Source: Paratinospora sagittata (Eukaryota > Streptophyta > Magnoliopsida > Ranunculales > Menispermaceae). From it: a stretch of 64,000 bases of DNA. The notes under the pieces are model-generated. The model saw only the letters and a list, made by a program, of their open reading frames with translations, was not told the DNA's origin and did not search any database. The stretch covers positions 18,301,366 to 18,365,365 of the forward strand of contig CM069611.1 of NCBI GenBank assembly GCA_035771175.1. Direction: 5' to 3'. A program made the translations under genes and the position numbers. Below are positions 11,488 to 23,352 of this stretch, piece after piece (the stretch's first letter is position 1; each line of letters starts with the position of its first letter).

Positions 11488-12808
11488 TGTTGAACCAATT
11501 ATCCTCATGTCCCTTACGAGAATACGTCCCTATTATGAAAGATTTTGATGATTACAAAACTACATTTTGTTTATGATATTACTGCACATATGGCATATCT
11601 AATCTCACTTTAAGGTTTCAAAGATTCAATGATGCATGGCGAACGTATTAAAAGATCTATGTGAAGACCATGATCGTTTGAAGATGTTTAGTTGTATGAT
11701 TAGATTACGATAGGTTGTAGTACCTTCTTTGTCATGTGATTCAGCAACATGCATGTTGCATGTTTTAATCGATCGGTTGCATATTCGATTTAATTCGGTT
11801 ACATTATGTCTTATCGCGCTTTAATCGAGAAATCAAAAATTGTTTTTATAAAAGTCTTTCAGGACGCTAATGTTTTACCAGCGCCCTCCTGGACTTGATG
11901 AGTCAGGACGCTGATAAAATATTATGAAGCTCAAGGTTGAATTGAACTGATTAATAAGGATGCTTACTTGTTAGCAATGACCATTCTTTTATCAACCTTT
12001 GAAAATGTTAGGACGCTGACTTAGTTTCAACTCGCTGGCTCGCTGAAAGTTCTTTTTGTCTTTAAGTGATTTCTATCTTTAAGGACACTGATAAGTTGAA
12101 TAAATTATCAGGATGCTACTTGTGTAGGAGCGCCCTCATCTTTAAAATCAACTTAAATAACTTTCAAGACGCTTACCGTCTGTCAGCGCACTTAACATTT
12201 TTTTAAATTTGTTTTTAATAGTTCAAGACGCTTACCCTTGAGAAGCGCCCTCGTGTGACAAAATGTTTTAAAACAAAGCAGGGCGCTTACTGCTAAGTAG
12301 CGCCCTCATGATTTAAGTTATTCAATTGTCAAAATAAGTCAGGACGCTTACTATTTAGTGGGGTCCTCACTTCATTGTTCAGTAGGATGCTAATGTTCTA
12401 TGAGCCCCCTCAAAGGAACAAAATGACAAAACGCTAAGGTTCTCTCTCACTTGTAAGTAGAGAATAAGTCATCTCACACCCGCAAGTTGAGAAATGGCCC
12501 TCTCACACCCGTAAGTTGAGAAACGGTAGTTCTCACATCCGTAAGTTGAGAAAGTGTACCGGTTTGATCTTCACCCGTAAAAAGGTCCATAATGGAGTTT
12601 GAACAAATCCTAACCGAGGAGGTTAGGTTGTGGATGTAGGCGCGGTCGAACCACTATAAATCTTGCTTGCATTGTCTCATTTACATTTGTCGTATTTGAT
12701 TGTTATACTTTGTTTAATTTGCTTTCATTATTCCGTACAATTTTAAGAAAGGTTAAAATCTACTAAGTGTTCAATTCACCCCCCTCTTTGGACATATCTG
12801 GGCCAACA
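11488..12808 (+). repeat. 5' LTR of SIRE-type element (internally deleted)
   Basis: Starts TGTTGAACCAATT directly after GAATA and ends TCTGGGCCAACA. Its left half carries about ten diverged units with AGGACGCT and AGCGCCCTC. Compared with the 3' LTR, about 700 bp are missing between about 12430 and 12445, including the TATA region, so this copy probably lacks a working promoter. Confidence 0.85.
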
Positions 12809-12809
12809 A

Positions 12810-12826
12810 TTGGTGTCAGAGCAGGT
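12810..12826 (+). promoter_or_regulatory. Primer binding site, tRNA-iMet type
   Basis: TTGGTGTCAGAGCAGG follows the 5' LTR after one base. Plant copia elements usually have TGGTATCAGAGC, complementary to the 3' end of initiator tRNA-Met; one mismatch is present. Confidence 0.85.
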
Positions 12827-12861
12827 TAAACGTCAAAGTATCTAACCATCTTTGATTAAGT

Positions 12862-14471
12862 ATGGCAGGACAAAACAAAAGAAACACTTATCTCTCAGGT
12901 GATGGGAACTCCACCAACCGACCACCAATGTTCAAGGGAGAAAACTATTCACGCTGGAAAACTAAGATTAGGTACCACCTTAAAGCCCAAGATCTAGAGA
13001 TGTGGGATGTTGTGACATACAACTGTCCAACGCCTACTAAAATAGTTGATGATGCTATTGTGCCAAAGGAAATAAAAGAATGGAGTACCAAGGAAAAGAA
13101 AAAAAGAACTATTGAATAACCAAGCTGTAAATATTTTGTTTTGCAGTTTATCAGTCGAAGAGTTCATTAGAGTTAGTGCGTGTGAAACCGCTAAGGAAAT
13201 CTTGAATAAGTTAGAGGTTACCCATGAAGGAACTTTGCAAGTTAAAAAGGCAAAGCTCCAACTGTTAGTTGAAAAATATGAGACCTATAGAATGAAGGAA
13301 ATTGATTCGATAGTTGAGGCTATTGCTCGGTTTACAACAAACATCAATGCGATGCAGAACCTAGGAAAAATCTATGACCAAGAAGAAACTGTTAGAAAGT
13401 TTTTAAGAGGCCTACCCAGAGCATGGGAACCCAAGGCCACAGCCATTGAAGTAGCCAAGAATCTGGCTGAATATACTTTTGATGAACTATGCGGTTCATG
13501 AAATGAAGTTAAAGGACAAGATGAGCCCGGTCAAAGTTGAGGAAAAAGAAAAGAAATTTATTGCCCTCAATGTTGAAACTGATTCTAAAAATGATTCAGA
13601 CTCATAAGATGGCATGGCTATGTTGTCTAGATAGTTTAACAAGTTGCTTAGGAGAAAGAGCAAGAGTAGCTCCTACTCAAGGTTCCACAAAGGAAAGAAA
13701 CCCGAGTCTAAACCTGTATAGTTAATTTGTTACTATCGTAACAAACCAGGTCATGTAAAGAGCAAATATCCCACTAAATATAAAAATAACTCAAGCTCAT
13801 ATAGAAAGGACAAGAAAGTTCTCAAAGCTACATGGGATGATTCAAGTTCAAGCGAAGATAATGCGGATTCAGATCACACTACAACACTGTGCTTAATGGC
13901 AAGCACCGAGGTAAAATTTGAACCCATTGACAAACTTAATGAGCTTTATGCTCATATTCAGGAACTTAAGACAAAACTTAGTATAGAGACCAAGAAAAAT
14001 GAAAAGCTCAAGCATAGTCTTGAAGAAGCTCTTGAGGAAATAGAATTCCAACAAGAAGAGCTAGACGGAATGTCTCTAGACAATGAACAACTTAAGAAAG
14101 TTGTTAGGAAATTAAAAATTAAAAATGAAACTCTTAGAAAGGAAAAAGAAGACCTGAATTGCACTATGACTAAATTCACAAATGGTCAAAAGTTTTTCGA
14201 CATGATGTTAGGATCACAAAGATGTGTATTAGACAAAACTGGCTTAGACTATACTCATGGGTCAAAACAAAAGGAATACAATACCTTACTGACCAAACGA
14301 CCAACATGCAAAAAATGTCATAAGGAAGGTTATACCTTACTTAGATGTAATGTCTTAAGTAGAAAGAAGAAGAAATATGCATGGATTGAAAAATCTATTC
14401 TTACTGAAGCTAACGTGCATGAACCCAAACTTGCATGGGGACCAAAATCAAAAGTATTTTATGTTGTGTAG
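12862..14471 (+). pseudogene. SIRE-type gag with coiled coil and zinc knuckles
   Basis: Starts MAGQNKRNTYLSGDGNSTN at 12862, with the expected PPMFKGENYSRWKTKI. The frame shifts at about 13110 and continues to 13501 (FLRGLPRAWEPKATAIEVAK), then breaks again. A degenerate zinc knuckle (CYYRNKPGHVKSKYP-like) is at 13730-13790. The block 13896-14471 is a long charged coiled coil (ELKTKLSIETKKNEKLKHS...) and a second cysteine motif CKKCHKEGYTLLRC. Long coiled-coil gags are usual in the SIRE lineage. At least three frame breaks make it non-functional. Confidence 0.85.
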
Positions 14472-14479
14472 ATATGCAA

Positions 14480-14714
14480 ACATAAAGATATATGGTATCT
14501 AGACAGCGGCTGCTCAAGGCATATGACTAGAGATAAATCAAAATTTCTGAGCCTTGAAAAGAAGAAAGGAGGAAAAGTCACTTTCGGAGATGACAACAAA
14601 GGTGACATTGAAGGCATCAGAACTATTGGTAACGATTTTCTAACCTCATCTGATGTACTTTATGTTAAAGGGCTGAAGTATAATCTCTTGAGCATAAGTC
14701 AATTATGCAAATAG
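14480..14714 (+). pseudogene. SIRE-type protease fragment
   Basis: The plus frame reads WYLDSGCSRHMTRDKSKF, so the DSG catalytic motif is intact. It is followed by VTFGDDNKGDIEGI and the domain end VLYVKGLKYNLLSISQLC. It cleaves the polyprotein. A stop at 14712 and a shift separate it from the integrase. Confidence 0.85.
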
Positions 14715-14751
14715 GTGCATTGTCAAGCATGCTGATAAAACTATTGCATTC

Positions 14752-15648
14752 ATGGCATCTAGAATTAAGAATGTGTATTGCACAAACTTTAATGACATGA
14801 AGAAACAAAATGTAACATTTTTAAGTGCTATATCTTGTAATGATGCATGGCTATGGCGTAAGAGATTAGCTCATGTTAATATGGATAACATATCTACAAC
14901 TGTCAAACATGATCTTGCGAAGGGTATTCCGAAAGGAACTTACTCAAATGACAAGGTATGTGAACCATGTCAACTTGGTAAGTATACCCGATCATCATTT
15001 AAGAGAAAGAGGCATCAATCAATCTCTAGAGTTCTCGAACTGATTCACATGGATCTTTTCAGACCAACCAAAACTCAAAGCTTAGGTGGAAAATCATGTG
15101 TTTGTGATTGTTGATGACTTTACTCGATTCACATGGGTATTTCTATTAGCTCATAAATCTAATGCTTGTGAAACATTTATAAAATTCTGCAAGAGTGTCG
15201 AAAATGAAAAGGGTCACAAAATCAACATAATTAGGAGTGATAGAGGTGGTGAATTTTTCAATAAAAATCACAAAGAATTTTGTAACAGTAAAGGTTACAC
15301 TCACCATCTTTCAGCCCTAGGACCCCACAACAAAATGGTGTAGTTGAGAGAAAAAATAGAACTCTGCAGGAGATGTGTAGAACCATGCTCAATGCGTATA
15401 ACACTGCAAATCATTTTTGGGGTGAAGCTATAAACACTGCATGCTATGTGATGAACCGAGTTCTGATTAGAAAAGATTTGAATAAAACTCCATATGAACT
15501 ACAGAAGGGTAGAACACCCAACATCAGTTACATCCGAGTATTCGGATGTAAATGTTTTATTCTTAATGATAAAGACAATTTAGATAAGTTTGAACCTAAA
15601 TTAGACATAGCAATATTCGTAGGATATTCTTCTCACAGTAGAGCCTAA
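14752..15648 (+). pseudogene. SIRE-type integrase
   Basis: Consecutive frames hold the GAG-pre-integrase zinc region (LWRKRLAHVNMDNISTTV, CEPCQLGKYTRSSFK), then the rve core with VDDFTRFTWVFLLAHKS, IIRSDRGGEF (second Asp) and VERKNRTLQEM after a stop at 15343 (Glu), and the C-terminal FGCKCFILNDKDNLDKFEPK. Integrase joins cDNA to chromosomal DNA in the nucleus. The first catalytic Asp region reads LIHMDLFRP. Two frame breaks (about 15100 and 15343) are visible. Confidence 0.85.
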
Positions 15649-15899
15649 AGAGTCTTCAACAAATCTAAGGAAACAGTAAAAAAATCAATTCATATAAATT
15701 TTGATGAAAGTATTGATAAGAAAAGTCTTGAGGATGAATTTAAGTAATTAAATTTTGATGACGATGAACCTAAGACAACCAAAGTTATAGATCTTGAGCC
15801 TGAACCATCTTTAGAATCTTCTAAAAACTCTAGACTGCTTCAAGGTCTTTCCCATGATCAAATTTTAAGAGATCCACGAAAGGGTGTATCCACTTGAGC

Positions 15900-16622
15900 T
15901 TCAATTCAAAAAGATCAGGAGGTTGTTGCTTTTGTATCACAATTTGAACCAATTAAAGTGGAAGAGGCACTGAAAGATGAAAACTGGATTCTTGCTATGC
16001 AAGAAGAACTAGGACACTTTGTGCGAAACAAAGTATGAGAATTAGTTTCTCGACCTTTTCATCAATCTATTATAAGAACCAAATGGATCTTTAGAAACAA
16101 AAAGAATGAACAAGGTATCATTGTCTGCAATAGGGCTAGATTGGTTGCACAAGGGTACAACGAAGAAGAAGGCATAGACTTCGAAAAAGCCTATGCTTGT
16201 TACAAGGATTTTCCCTTATACCAAATGGATGTAAAGAGTGCTTTTCTAAATGGTTACATCAATGAAGAGGTATATGTGGAACAACCGCCAGGGTTTGAGG
16301 ATGCTCAAGACCCGAAATATGTGTTCAAACTCCACAAAGCCTTATATGGATTAAGACAAGTTCCAAGAGCTTGGTGTGATCGATTGAGTTCATTTCTTTT
16401 AGATCATAATTTTCAAAAAAGAAAACTTGATCCAACTTTGTCTGTTAAACACCACAATGATAATATGCTTATTGTTCAAATACATGTGGACGATATCATT
16501 TTTGGTGCATCAAACAAAGAACTGTGTGATGAGTTTTCAAAATTAAAGCAGAAAGAATTTGAAATGAGTATGATGGGAGAACTTACATACTTTCTCGGCT
16601 TACAAATTACGCAAATGTTGAA
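15900..16622 (+). pseudogene. SIRE-type reverse transcriptase, truncated
   Basis: From about 15950 the frame reads EALKDENWILAMQEEL and [13 protein letters not shown] with stops, and then an open block 16141-16622 has [38 protein letters not shown] and [12 protein letters not shown]. The catalytic YVDD reads HVDD. Around 16190 the usual ETFAPVARLEAIR stretch is missing, an in-frame loss of about 17 codons. At about 16620 the coding sequence stops abruptly at LGLQIT and LTR sequence begins, so the RNase H domain is gone. Confidence 0.88.
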
Positions 16623-17893
16623 AGACCCTCATGTGTCAAAATGTTTTAAAACAAAGCAGGACGCTTATTGCTAAGTAACGCCCTCATGATTTAAGTTGTT
16701 CAATTGTCAAAATAAGTCAGGATGCTTACTATTCAGTAGGGCCCTCACTTCATTGTTCAGTAAGACGCTAATGTTCTATGAGCGGCCTCAAATGAGCAAA
16801 ACGACAAAAAAAATATTTTGTTGTTCTGACATTACTACTATTTCTGTTAACTTTTTTAGTAACGTATGAATACTTCTTATGAACTTTTTAGAATCGTACA
16901 ACTACTTTTTTAGAACTTTTTAAACGTTCTAAAACTTCGTCAGAACATTCCTCTTTCGTGAAAGGATCATATGATTCAGGTGCTATCGTCGTAATATGCA
17001 TTGTGCTGAATCGATCCATTTCGGGAAAGAATGTTAACGTTATATTTGAAATAACCTAGAGCGCCAAAATCATCAAGTCCATTCTTTGTTATTCCTATAT
17101 ATACGTGCTGCCATAAAGCAAAAAAAACTACTAATAATACGAAACTGACATTCATTCAAAACGTATTAACAATTTTCGTTTGTGCTACACACTTTTTGAA
17201 AGTTAGTCTTCTTTCACTTGCGCTTGATCTTATATTCTTTTGAAAGAAAAACTTAAAGTCTTCTGGGTTGATTGATCTTCATCTTCATTATTTTGAAAAC
17301 CCACTGAAGAAGAGAAAAGCTATTTGAACCTGTGTTCAGCATAAACTTCATCATACATATTTTGTTGAATCTGTGATTACAGTAGGTTCGATCCAAAGCT
17401 TTGTAAGTATCACTTTGATTCTAAGTAAAGGGAATCATATCTCATCTTGTATTTAGTTTGTGGTCACTGGTAAGTCACTATGTCTAAGCAAGTGTTGCTC
17501 AAAGTTGTAAACGATCTTCTCACACGCGTAAGTCACCTATAAGTAGAGAATAGGTCCTTTCACACCTGCAAGTTGAGAAACAATCCTTTCATAACCGTAA
17601 GTTGAGAAACGGTAGTTCTCACACCCGTAAGTTGAGAAAGTGTATCGGTTTGATCTTCACCCGTAAGAAGGTCTATAGTGGAGTTTGAACAAATCCTAAC
17701 TCAGGAGATTAGGTAGTGGATGTAGGCGCGGCCAAACCACTATAAATCTTGCTTGCATTGTCTCATTTACATTTGCTGTATTTGATTGCTATATTTTGTT
17801 TAATCTGTTTCATTATTCCGCACAATTTTAAGAAAGGTTAAAATCTACTAAGTATCCAATTCACCTCCCCTCTTGGACATATCTGGGCCAACA
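16622..17893 (+). repeat. 3' LTR of SIRE-type element, 5'-truncated
   Basis: Begins inside the repeat region, matching 5' LTR position about 12240 (TGTTTTAAAACAAAGCAGG), and ends TCTGGGCCAACA followed by GAATA. It keeps about 700 bp absent from the 5' LTR, with the TATA region at 17096. The last 400 bp carry repeated CTCACACCCGTAAGTTGAGA units, also present in the 5' LTR. Confidence 0.88.
17096..17103 (+). promoter_or_regulatory. Probable TATA box of the SIRE 3' LTR
   Basis: TATATATA within CCTATATATACGTGCTG. Its place corresponds to CTATAAATAC in the related solo LTRs (47868 and 55371). Confidence 0.5.
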
Positions 17894-17898
17894 GAATA

Positions 17899-18139
17899 CA
17901 GGGACTTAAAATCAACAACTACAAAATTCATGTAGATTACATACTTGTTCCTTGATATCGATTTCCATCTTCGTCAACCAATTATAATATACAGTAATAA
18001 CATCTCTACATTGCACTATACTATCAATCGAGCGTTTCATGCCCACTACAAAACATAACAAAATTTACTATCAATTTTTGAGAGAAAAGATTGCTAAACG
18101 CCACTTAATTACACAGTCTCAATAGAATAGGATGCTGAT
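17899..18139. other. Gene-free flank between SIRE element and next copia LTR
   Basis: Continues the interrupted copia RNase H region for at most a few codons, then AT-rich sequence with no recognisable feature. Confidence 0.4.
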
Positions 18140-18380
18140 TGTGAGAATGGCACATTAAACCTGCTATTTCGTTTCTCTAATAGTATAACTAACTATGTAT
18201 TCTCTCTGTTTTTTTGTATCTTCTAGAAGGTCTTTCAATACTAGGTTGTTATAGTTACTTAGATTAGCGATCGGTGCCATTCTTGCAATCACCAATGGCT
18301 AGCTGCCACGTGTTCTGTTAATGTTCTATAAATACAAAGAGATCCTCTCTGTCTCAGATGAGCTTAAGAGATATTCTTAC
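18140..18380 (+). repeat. 5' LTR of host copia element (left part)
   Basis: Starts approximately at TGTGAGAATGGCAC and includes a promoter-like TTCTATAAATACAAAG (TATA at 18327-18334). The LTR is cut by the Tork-like insertion; its last bases CTTGCA resume at 25621, and a primer site TGGTATCAGAGC follows at 25629. The start is uncertain because the 3' LTR is missing. Confidence 0.6.
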
Positions 18381-18814
18381 TGTAGAAATCATTTGTATAC
18401 AAATCATGCAAATAGAATTAAATTAAATAGAAAAGCGGAAACATTACCAATATCGTCTCGAGGGTGCTCGACGCTTTTAGTGTTGTCACGGTGATTGGGA
18501 CCACAATGTCATGAGTTCCCAATGCATTCCACAGTCCAAAAGCCCCACTCTCTACTCAATGAAAATTCTCTACAATTTTCTCGTGTATTTTACCATGTTC
18601 TCATCCCCTTAATTTATTGGCATTCTAGAGAATCAAATCTCCTTTATTCACTCCAATTTGGGATGTGAGGGAGATAGGATAACTATCAAATAGTAGTTAT
18701 CTTAAGGTGATTATTAAGGGGTTATCCAATTAGATGACTCATGATAATAATAATCTGATAATGATAAACATTATCAAAATCTAAGATCTCTAACTACATC
18801 ATCAAATTCCAACA
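18381..18814 (-). repeat. 3' LTR of Tork-like element
   Basis: TGTAGAAATCATTTG at the left and TTCCAACA at the right on the plus strand. It matches 25210-25620 closely, apart from about 20 bp that are deleted there. Confidence 0.92.
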
Positions 18815-19984
18815 TCTTGCACTCGCATATGATGTGTACGTAGGAGTATATGGGTTGAACACATTATGGGCGCCCCGAATTTGATCCATACAGTGTTATC
18901 TCCCACTCGGACATGGTCTGAATGACAAATACTAATATTCAATGAGGAAGTGATAAGCTAATGAACCGTGTGACCGTGTGAGCATCTGAATTCGGGAGCT
19001 CTATACTTATAACTCATGACGAGGCAGCATAGAGACATCTATCGTTTTAAAAGAAAGTCAGTGCCTCAAAATGCCCTAGATTCATTTATTCACATCTGTT
19101 CAAATATTCCCTATCCCTCCAGGGCAATACTTAAGCCGCAAAAAATCTAATAGCATATTCTTACTTATATTGCCATCCTAAATGATGCAACATGAGTATC
19201 GCGCGATTAAGAATATACTACTGAGATGTGATTCTAAAGAATCTTCATTTGGCCCTTACACCACTAGGTTTAGAATTAATCGTTTTCCCAGTAATGTCCC
19301 GTAAAGGTCGAATCACTCATGACCTTGGGTGACTTACCAAAGTAGCAGACATTAAGACTTCACTTCGTGGTGTAGTCAAAAGTAACGAAGGGCATACCAT
19401 TAGTCTCATATAGAAATGGACATATCTGAACTCACAAAGTGAGGAAGCAGGGATCTTTCACTCCCTTTCTAAGTGGTCGACTTACACATGTAATGTAAAA
19501 TTACATGCTACAGTTGAGTAACTCTTATTCAAAAAATTATGTTCTACTCAAAACACTATATGGATTTCTAGTCTAGTCGCATCTATGCACCTAACTCGAG
19601 TTCCTAAGAACTCGCATATCCAATTTAATGCGCCAATTAAAGAATCTCTTATCCGGTTCCAAACAACATGCATAATGGATAGTGGATTAATCCATTATCG
19701 GTCTTCAAAAATAGACCTCACCTTAACTCTAATAAAGGTGACATATCATCATAAAATGACCTATTGCTATTCAAAGTAACATCAGTCAAATGTCTCATCT
19801 CTGCTCACTCTACATGAAGTGCCAAAAGCGATTGCTCGTGTGAGTAACCAATCATGCCTGTGAACATACTGTTATGTGTGTTGGTGCTAGTAATAATAGA
19901 TCAAATACAAACAACCATAATAAACAATGAGGAATTTATTAAATGGTCTAATGAAATAAGTCAGTTACATAAAAAAAAAATTGA
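18815..19984 (-). other. 3' untranslated region of the Tork-like element
   Basis: About 1.2 kb between the end of RNase H and the 3' LTR. It has no coding sequence; the small open frames are by chance. The bases next to the LTR are only weakly purine-rich on the minus strand, so a polypurine tract cannot be placed firmly. Confidence 0.6.
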
Positions 19985-20476
19985 TTATATCCAACGCAAA
20001 CCCAAGGATTTAACATGTGCAAGGAAAACATCACTAGCGATTGGCTTAGTCAATGGATCAGCCACCATCCTATGCGTAGAAATATGTTGTATGCAGACTT
20101 CTCCTTGTGTTATTATGTCTGGAACAAAATTATACTTAATGTCTATATGCTTGGTCTTGCCATGGTATTTGGGATCTCTGGTGTAGGCAATCGTAGCTTG
20201 GCTATCACTATAGATAGTGGCCGGTTTTGATGCGTTATGAACTACCAGTAAATGTTGCAGAAACCGTCAAAGCCAAATAGCCTCTTGTACCGCTTATATT
20301 GCACCATTGTTCAGCAAGAAAGCATATCCTGAGGTAGATTTGTGTTCATCAGGGTCACCGCCCCAATCAGCATCAGAGTAGCCCAATAAACGCATGTCGA
20401 TACTATGATAACATAAGCACAAGTCCATCGTGCCTTTTAAATATCTCAGAATTCTCTCCACTGCCTTCCAATGTGC
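19985..20476 (-). pseudogene. Tork-like RNase H
   Basis: Minus-strand fragments read YSDADWGGDPDEHKSTSGY, then, after shifts, IYSDSQATIAYTRDP, KTKHIDIKYNFV and HRMVADPLTKPIASD, ending with a stop at 19985. These are the copia RNase H landmarks. The usual AEYVA region is poorly kept. Confidence 0.8.
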
Positions 20477-21690
20477 TTATCTGGGATTTGCTTGATAACA
20501 ACTGACTAGACTGACTGAATAATAAATATCTGGTCGAGTACACATCATTGCGTACATCAAACTTCTAATGGCACTGGCGTAAGGGACTTTTGACATCTTT
20601 TGTTTTTCAGGAGTATTAGGGCACATATCATGATTAAGGGGTATTCCTTTTGTGATTGGTGTATCTATGGGCTTGCAATTTTGTATGTTGAATCGTTCAA
20701 GGATTGTTTTAATATATTGTTCTTGAGACAGAGCCAACATTCTTTTTGAATGATTTCTATGAATTTTCATACCCAGTATGAAGTTTACCTCACCCATGTC
20801 TTTCATGTCAAATGTGGAAGACAACAAATCTGTAATCATGATTATGAATGTCATATCATTCCCAGCAAAGAGAATATCATCCACATATAAGGAGAAGAAG
20901 ACAAAATGTGTTCCTGAATGTTTAATATAGACACAATGGTCTTTATCAGTCATTATGAACCATAGGATGACACAGCCTGATGAAATCTCACATACCATTG
21001 TCTGGATGATTGCTTAAGCCCATATAGTGATCGTTTGAGCTTGCAAACCTCGCGCTCTTGGTCTTTAGCTACAAACCCCATAGGTTGTTGCATATAAATT
21101 TCTTCATCTAGTTTACCGTTCAAAAATGTTGTTTTTACATCCATTTGATGTAATTCTAAGTCCAAATATGCAACGATAGCTAAAAGAAGTCAAATAGATA
21201 CAAATCTCACAACTGGTGAGAATGTTTCTTCATAATCTATTCCTTCTAGCTGGGAATAACCCTTAGCGACTAATCGTGCCTTATACCTCTCAATGGATCC
21301 ATCTGCTTTGCATTTGATTTTCAGAACACATTTGTTCCCTATTGCTTTTCGCCCAGATAGAAGATCAATCAAGTCCCAGACATGATTAATCTGCATTGAC
21401 TCCATTTCTTCTGTCATGGCTTTCATCCACTGATCACTAGCATCAGATGAAAGAACTTCTTGGATTGTTCTTGGCTCACTTTCATCATGTGGAGCTATCA
21501 TGAAAGCTTCGCCTTCGATCTCAAAACTACGACGAGGTATGCTTTTATAAGTACTCCTTTGCAACTGATCCGTAGAAACAATAGGGGGTGATTTGACAAT
21601 CCCACTCAGATGAAGCTCATCATGAGCATCACCATTGATTGCCTCCGTTCGCGCATTAGGATCATTATTTTCTTGATCTAATTCGTACAA
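20477..21690 (-). pseudogene. Tork-like reverse transcriptase
   Basis: Three overlapping frames. 21690-21190 has the approach region (WMKAMTEEMESMQ, YKARLVAKGYSQLEGIDYEE). 21165-20953 has HQMDVKTTFLNGKLDEEIYM and LYGLKQSSRQWY. 20998-20477 has SLYVDDILFAGND with the catalytic YVDD intact, FILGMKIHRN and RPDIYYSVS. Frameshifts at about 21180 and 20970 break the protein. Confidence 0.9.
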
Positions 21691-22494
21691 GGGAAGATCC
21701 TCAGTTGCTTCATGTTTTCTAAGAAAGTCGTTCTCTACTAAAGTGGCATCTCTAGATTCTTACTCTGTGAAAACTTGTTCTTCGTTTTCACCTATGAACA
21801 CATACCCTTTTGAGTGTTCAGAGTATCTAATAAATATGGATTTCTTGCATTGCGATCCCAATTTTTCATATCGTTGGGATAGTGAGTGTACATACGCTGC
21901 TGATCCCCATGATCTTAAATTGCTCAAATTAGGTTTTCTACTCGTCTAGAGCTCATAAGGAGTTGAGGATACTGATTAAGAAGGAACACGATTAAAAATG
22001 TACATTGTAGTCATCAAAGCATCTCCCCAATAAGAAATTGGAAGATTCACTTGAGACATCATTGATCAAACCATGTCTAACAAAGTTTTGTTTCTTCGTT
22101 CTGCAACACCATTTTGTTGCGGGGTGCCTAGGATTGTTAGCTGTCTAGCTATCCTTTTTTCATCACAAAATTCTTTGAATTGATCAAAAAGGTATTCACA
22201 ACCTCAATCAGTTCGTAACACTTTAATATGTCCATCAAGCTAGTTTTCAACTAGCAATACATATTTCTTGAAGCAGTCTGATGCTTCAGATTTGTGGGAT
22301 ATCAAGTAAATGTATCCAAAACATGAAAAGTCATCAATGAAGGTGATGAAATATAGAGTGCCATGTCGTGCCCGTACACTCATGGGTCCACAAATATCAG
22401 AATGAATCAGCTGCAAAGGTTGTTCGGCTCTTAAAGCTTGACCAAATGGTTTTCTAGTAGCTTTACTAGCCAAACAATGGGTATATATGGGCAA
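21691..22494 (-). pseudogene. Tork-like integrase, degenerate
   Basis: 22494-22240 reads LQLIHSDICGPMSVRARHG (first catalytic Asp), FITFIDDFSCFGYIYLISHK. Lower down, broken frames show the LRTD-CEYLF region, LTILGTPQQNGV-like bases near 22090-22130 and SWGSAAYVHSLSQRYEK near 21870. Stops occur throughout. A frame break separates it from the protease at 22661. Confidence 0.75.
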
Positions 22495-22660
22495 GTCTAT
22501 TCATTCTATCATGCCCAATATGTCTAAATCTAGCATGCCATACATTAACATCCAAAACATAATTTGAAAAAGATGTAACAAGAGAGAAACTGCTACCATT
22601 TATTGAATTAATGTGATCAGTATCAAAAATAATAAAACCATCAGAAAAATGACCATATTC

Positions 22661-23266
22661 CTAAAATTGAGATCCTAAGTATAACATTACACCAGTAGCA
22701 TTGAAATTTAAATTGAAACCTAAATCTAGAAGGACAACTACTGAAAGTAAATTTCGTCTGATGTAAGGTGCATAGAGGACATCATGCAGGAGTAGGGTTT
22801 GACCACCATGCAGCACCAGCTTGCAAGTACAAATCCCTTTAACTTCAACTTTGGTATTGTTTCCTACATAAATCCATCGAGCTCCCACTGGAATTCGACT
22901 ATACTCTACGAAAGCTCCACAGTCTTTCGTCACATGGTCTGTTTCTGAGCCAATTATCCACATTGGATGAGATTCAGCAAGCAAACTTATACTGGAAACA
23001 AAACATTGAGAAAAGTTAGAATAAATTACCTTTTCTTTTCGTGGTTCAGTGCATGCTCGTGCAAAATGACCAAGGTTACCACAATTGAAGCATTTTATAT
23101 TCTTTCTGTCCTTCTTGACACCACCACATCTGCCCTTTTTGTGATGGTTAGTATTCAATTTTGTAACATTTTCATTCGTGGGACCTTGCTTTCCCTTTCT
23201 AATATTTTTCTTTGAACCAGTTGATTCAACAACCAGAGCCTGAGTAGAGGGTTTGGCAGCCTCCAA
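22661..23266 (-). pseudogene. Tork-like CCHC knuckle and aspartic protease
   Basis: Begins in the basic linker (KKNIRKGKQGP), followed by a sound zinc knuckle CFNCGNLGHFARAC at about 23050-23095. The protease follows, but the active-site region reads MWIIGSETDHV where the family has WIIDSGATDHV. The catalytic Asp and one codon are lost, so the enzyme is dead. The end of the domain (VLYAPYIRRNLLSV) is well kept. Confidence 0.88.
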
Positions 23267-23352
23267 GCGCTCAGCCTCTAACTCAACATGTCAAGCAATA
23301 TCTTCAAACGTTTTGATACCATCATTATGGATCAAAGTGATTTTCATATGCT

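Larger units (their letters stand above)
11488..17893 (+). mobile_element. SIRE/Maximus-type Ty1/copia retrotransposon, truncated
   Basis: A perfect target duplication GAATA (11483-11487, 17894-17898) frames the unit. The 5' LTR is followed by a tRNA-iMet primer site and by gag, protease, integrase and RT fragments in plus orientation. RNase H, any env-like ORF, the polypurine tract and the first part of the 3' LTR are deleted at about 16620. Lineage is judged from the long gag with coiled coil, the integrase and RT motifs ([18 protein letters not shown]) and LTR ends of the form TGTTG...GGGCCAACA. Confidence 0.92.

Noticed and set aside
13958..14179. Minus-strand Leu/Ser-rich frame
   Set aside because: Shadow of the coiled-coil part of the SIRE gag on the plus strand.
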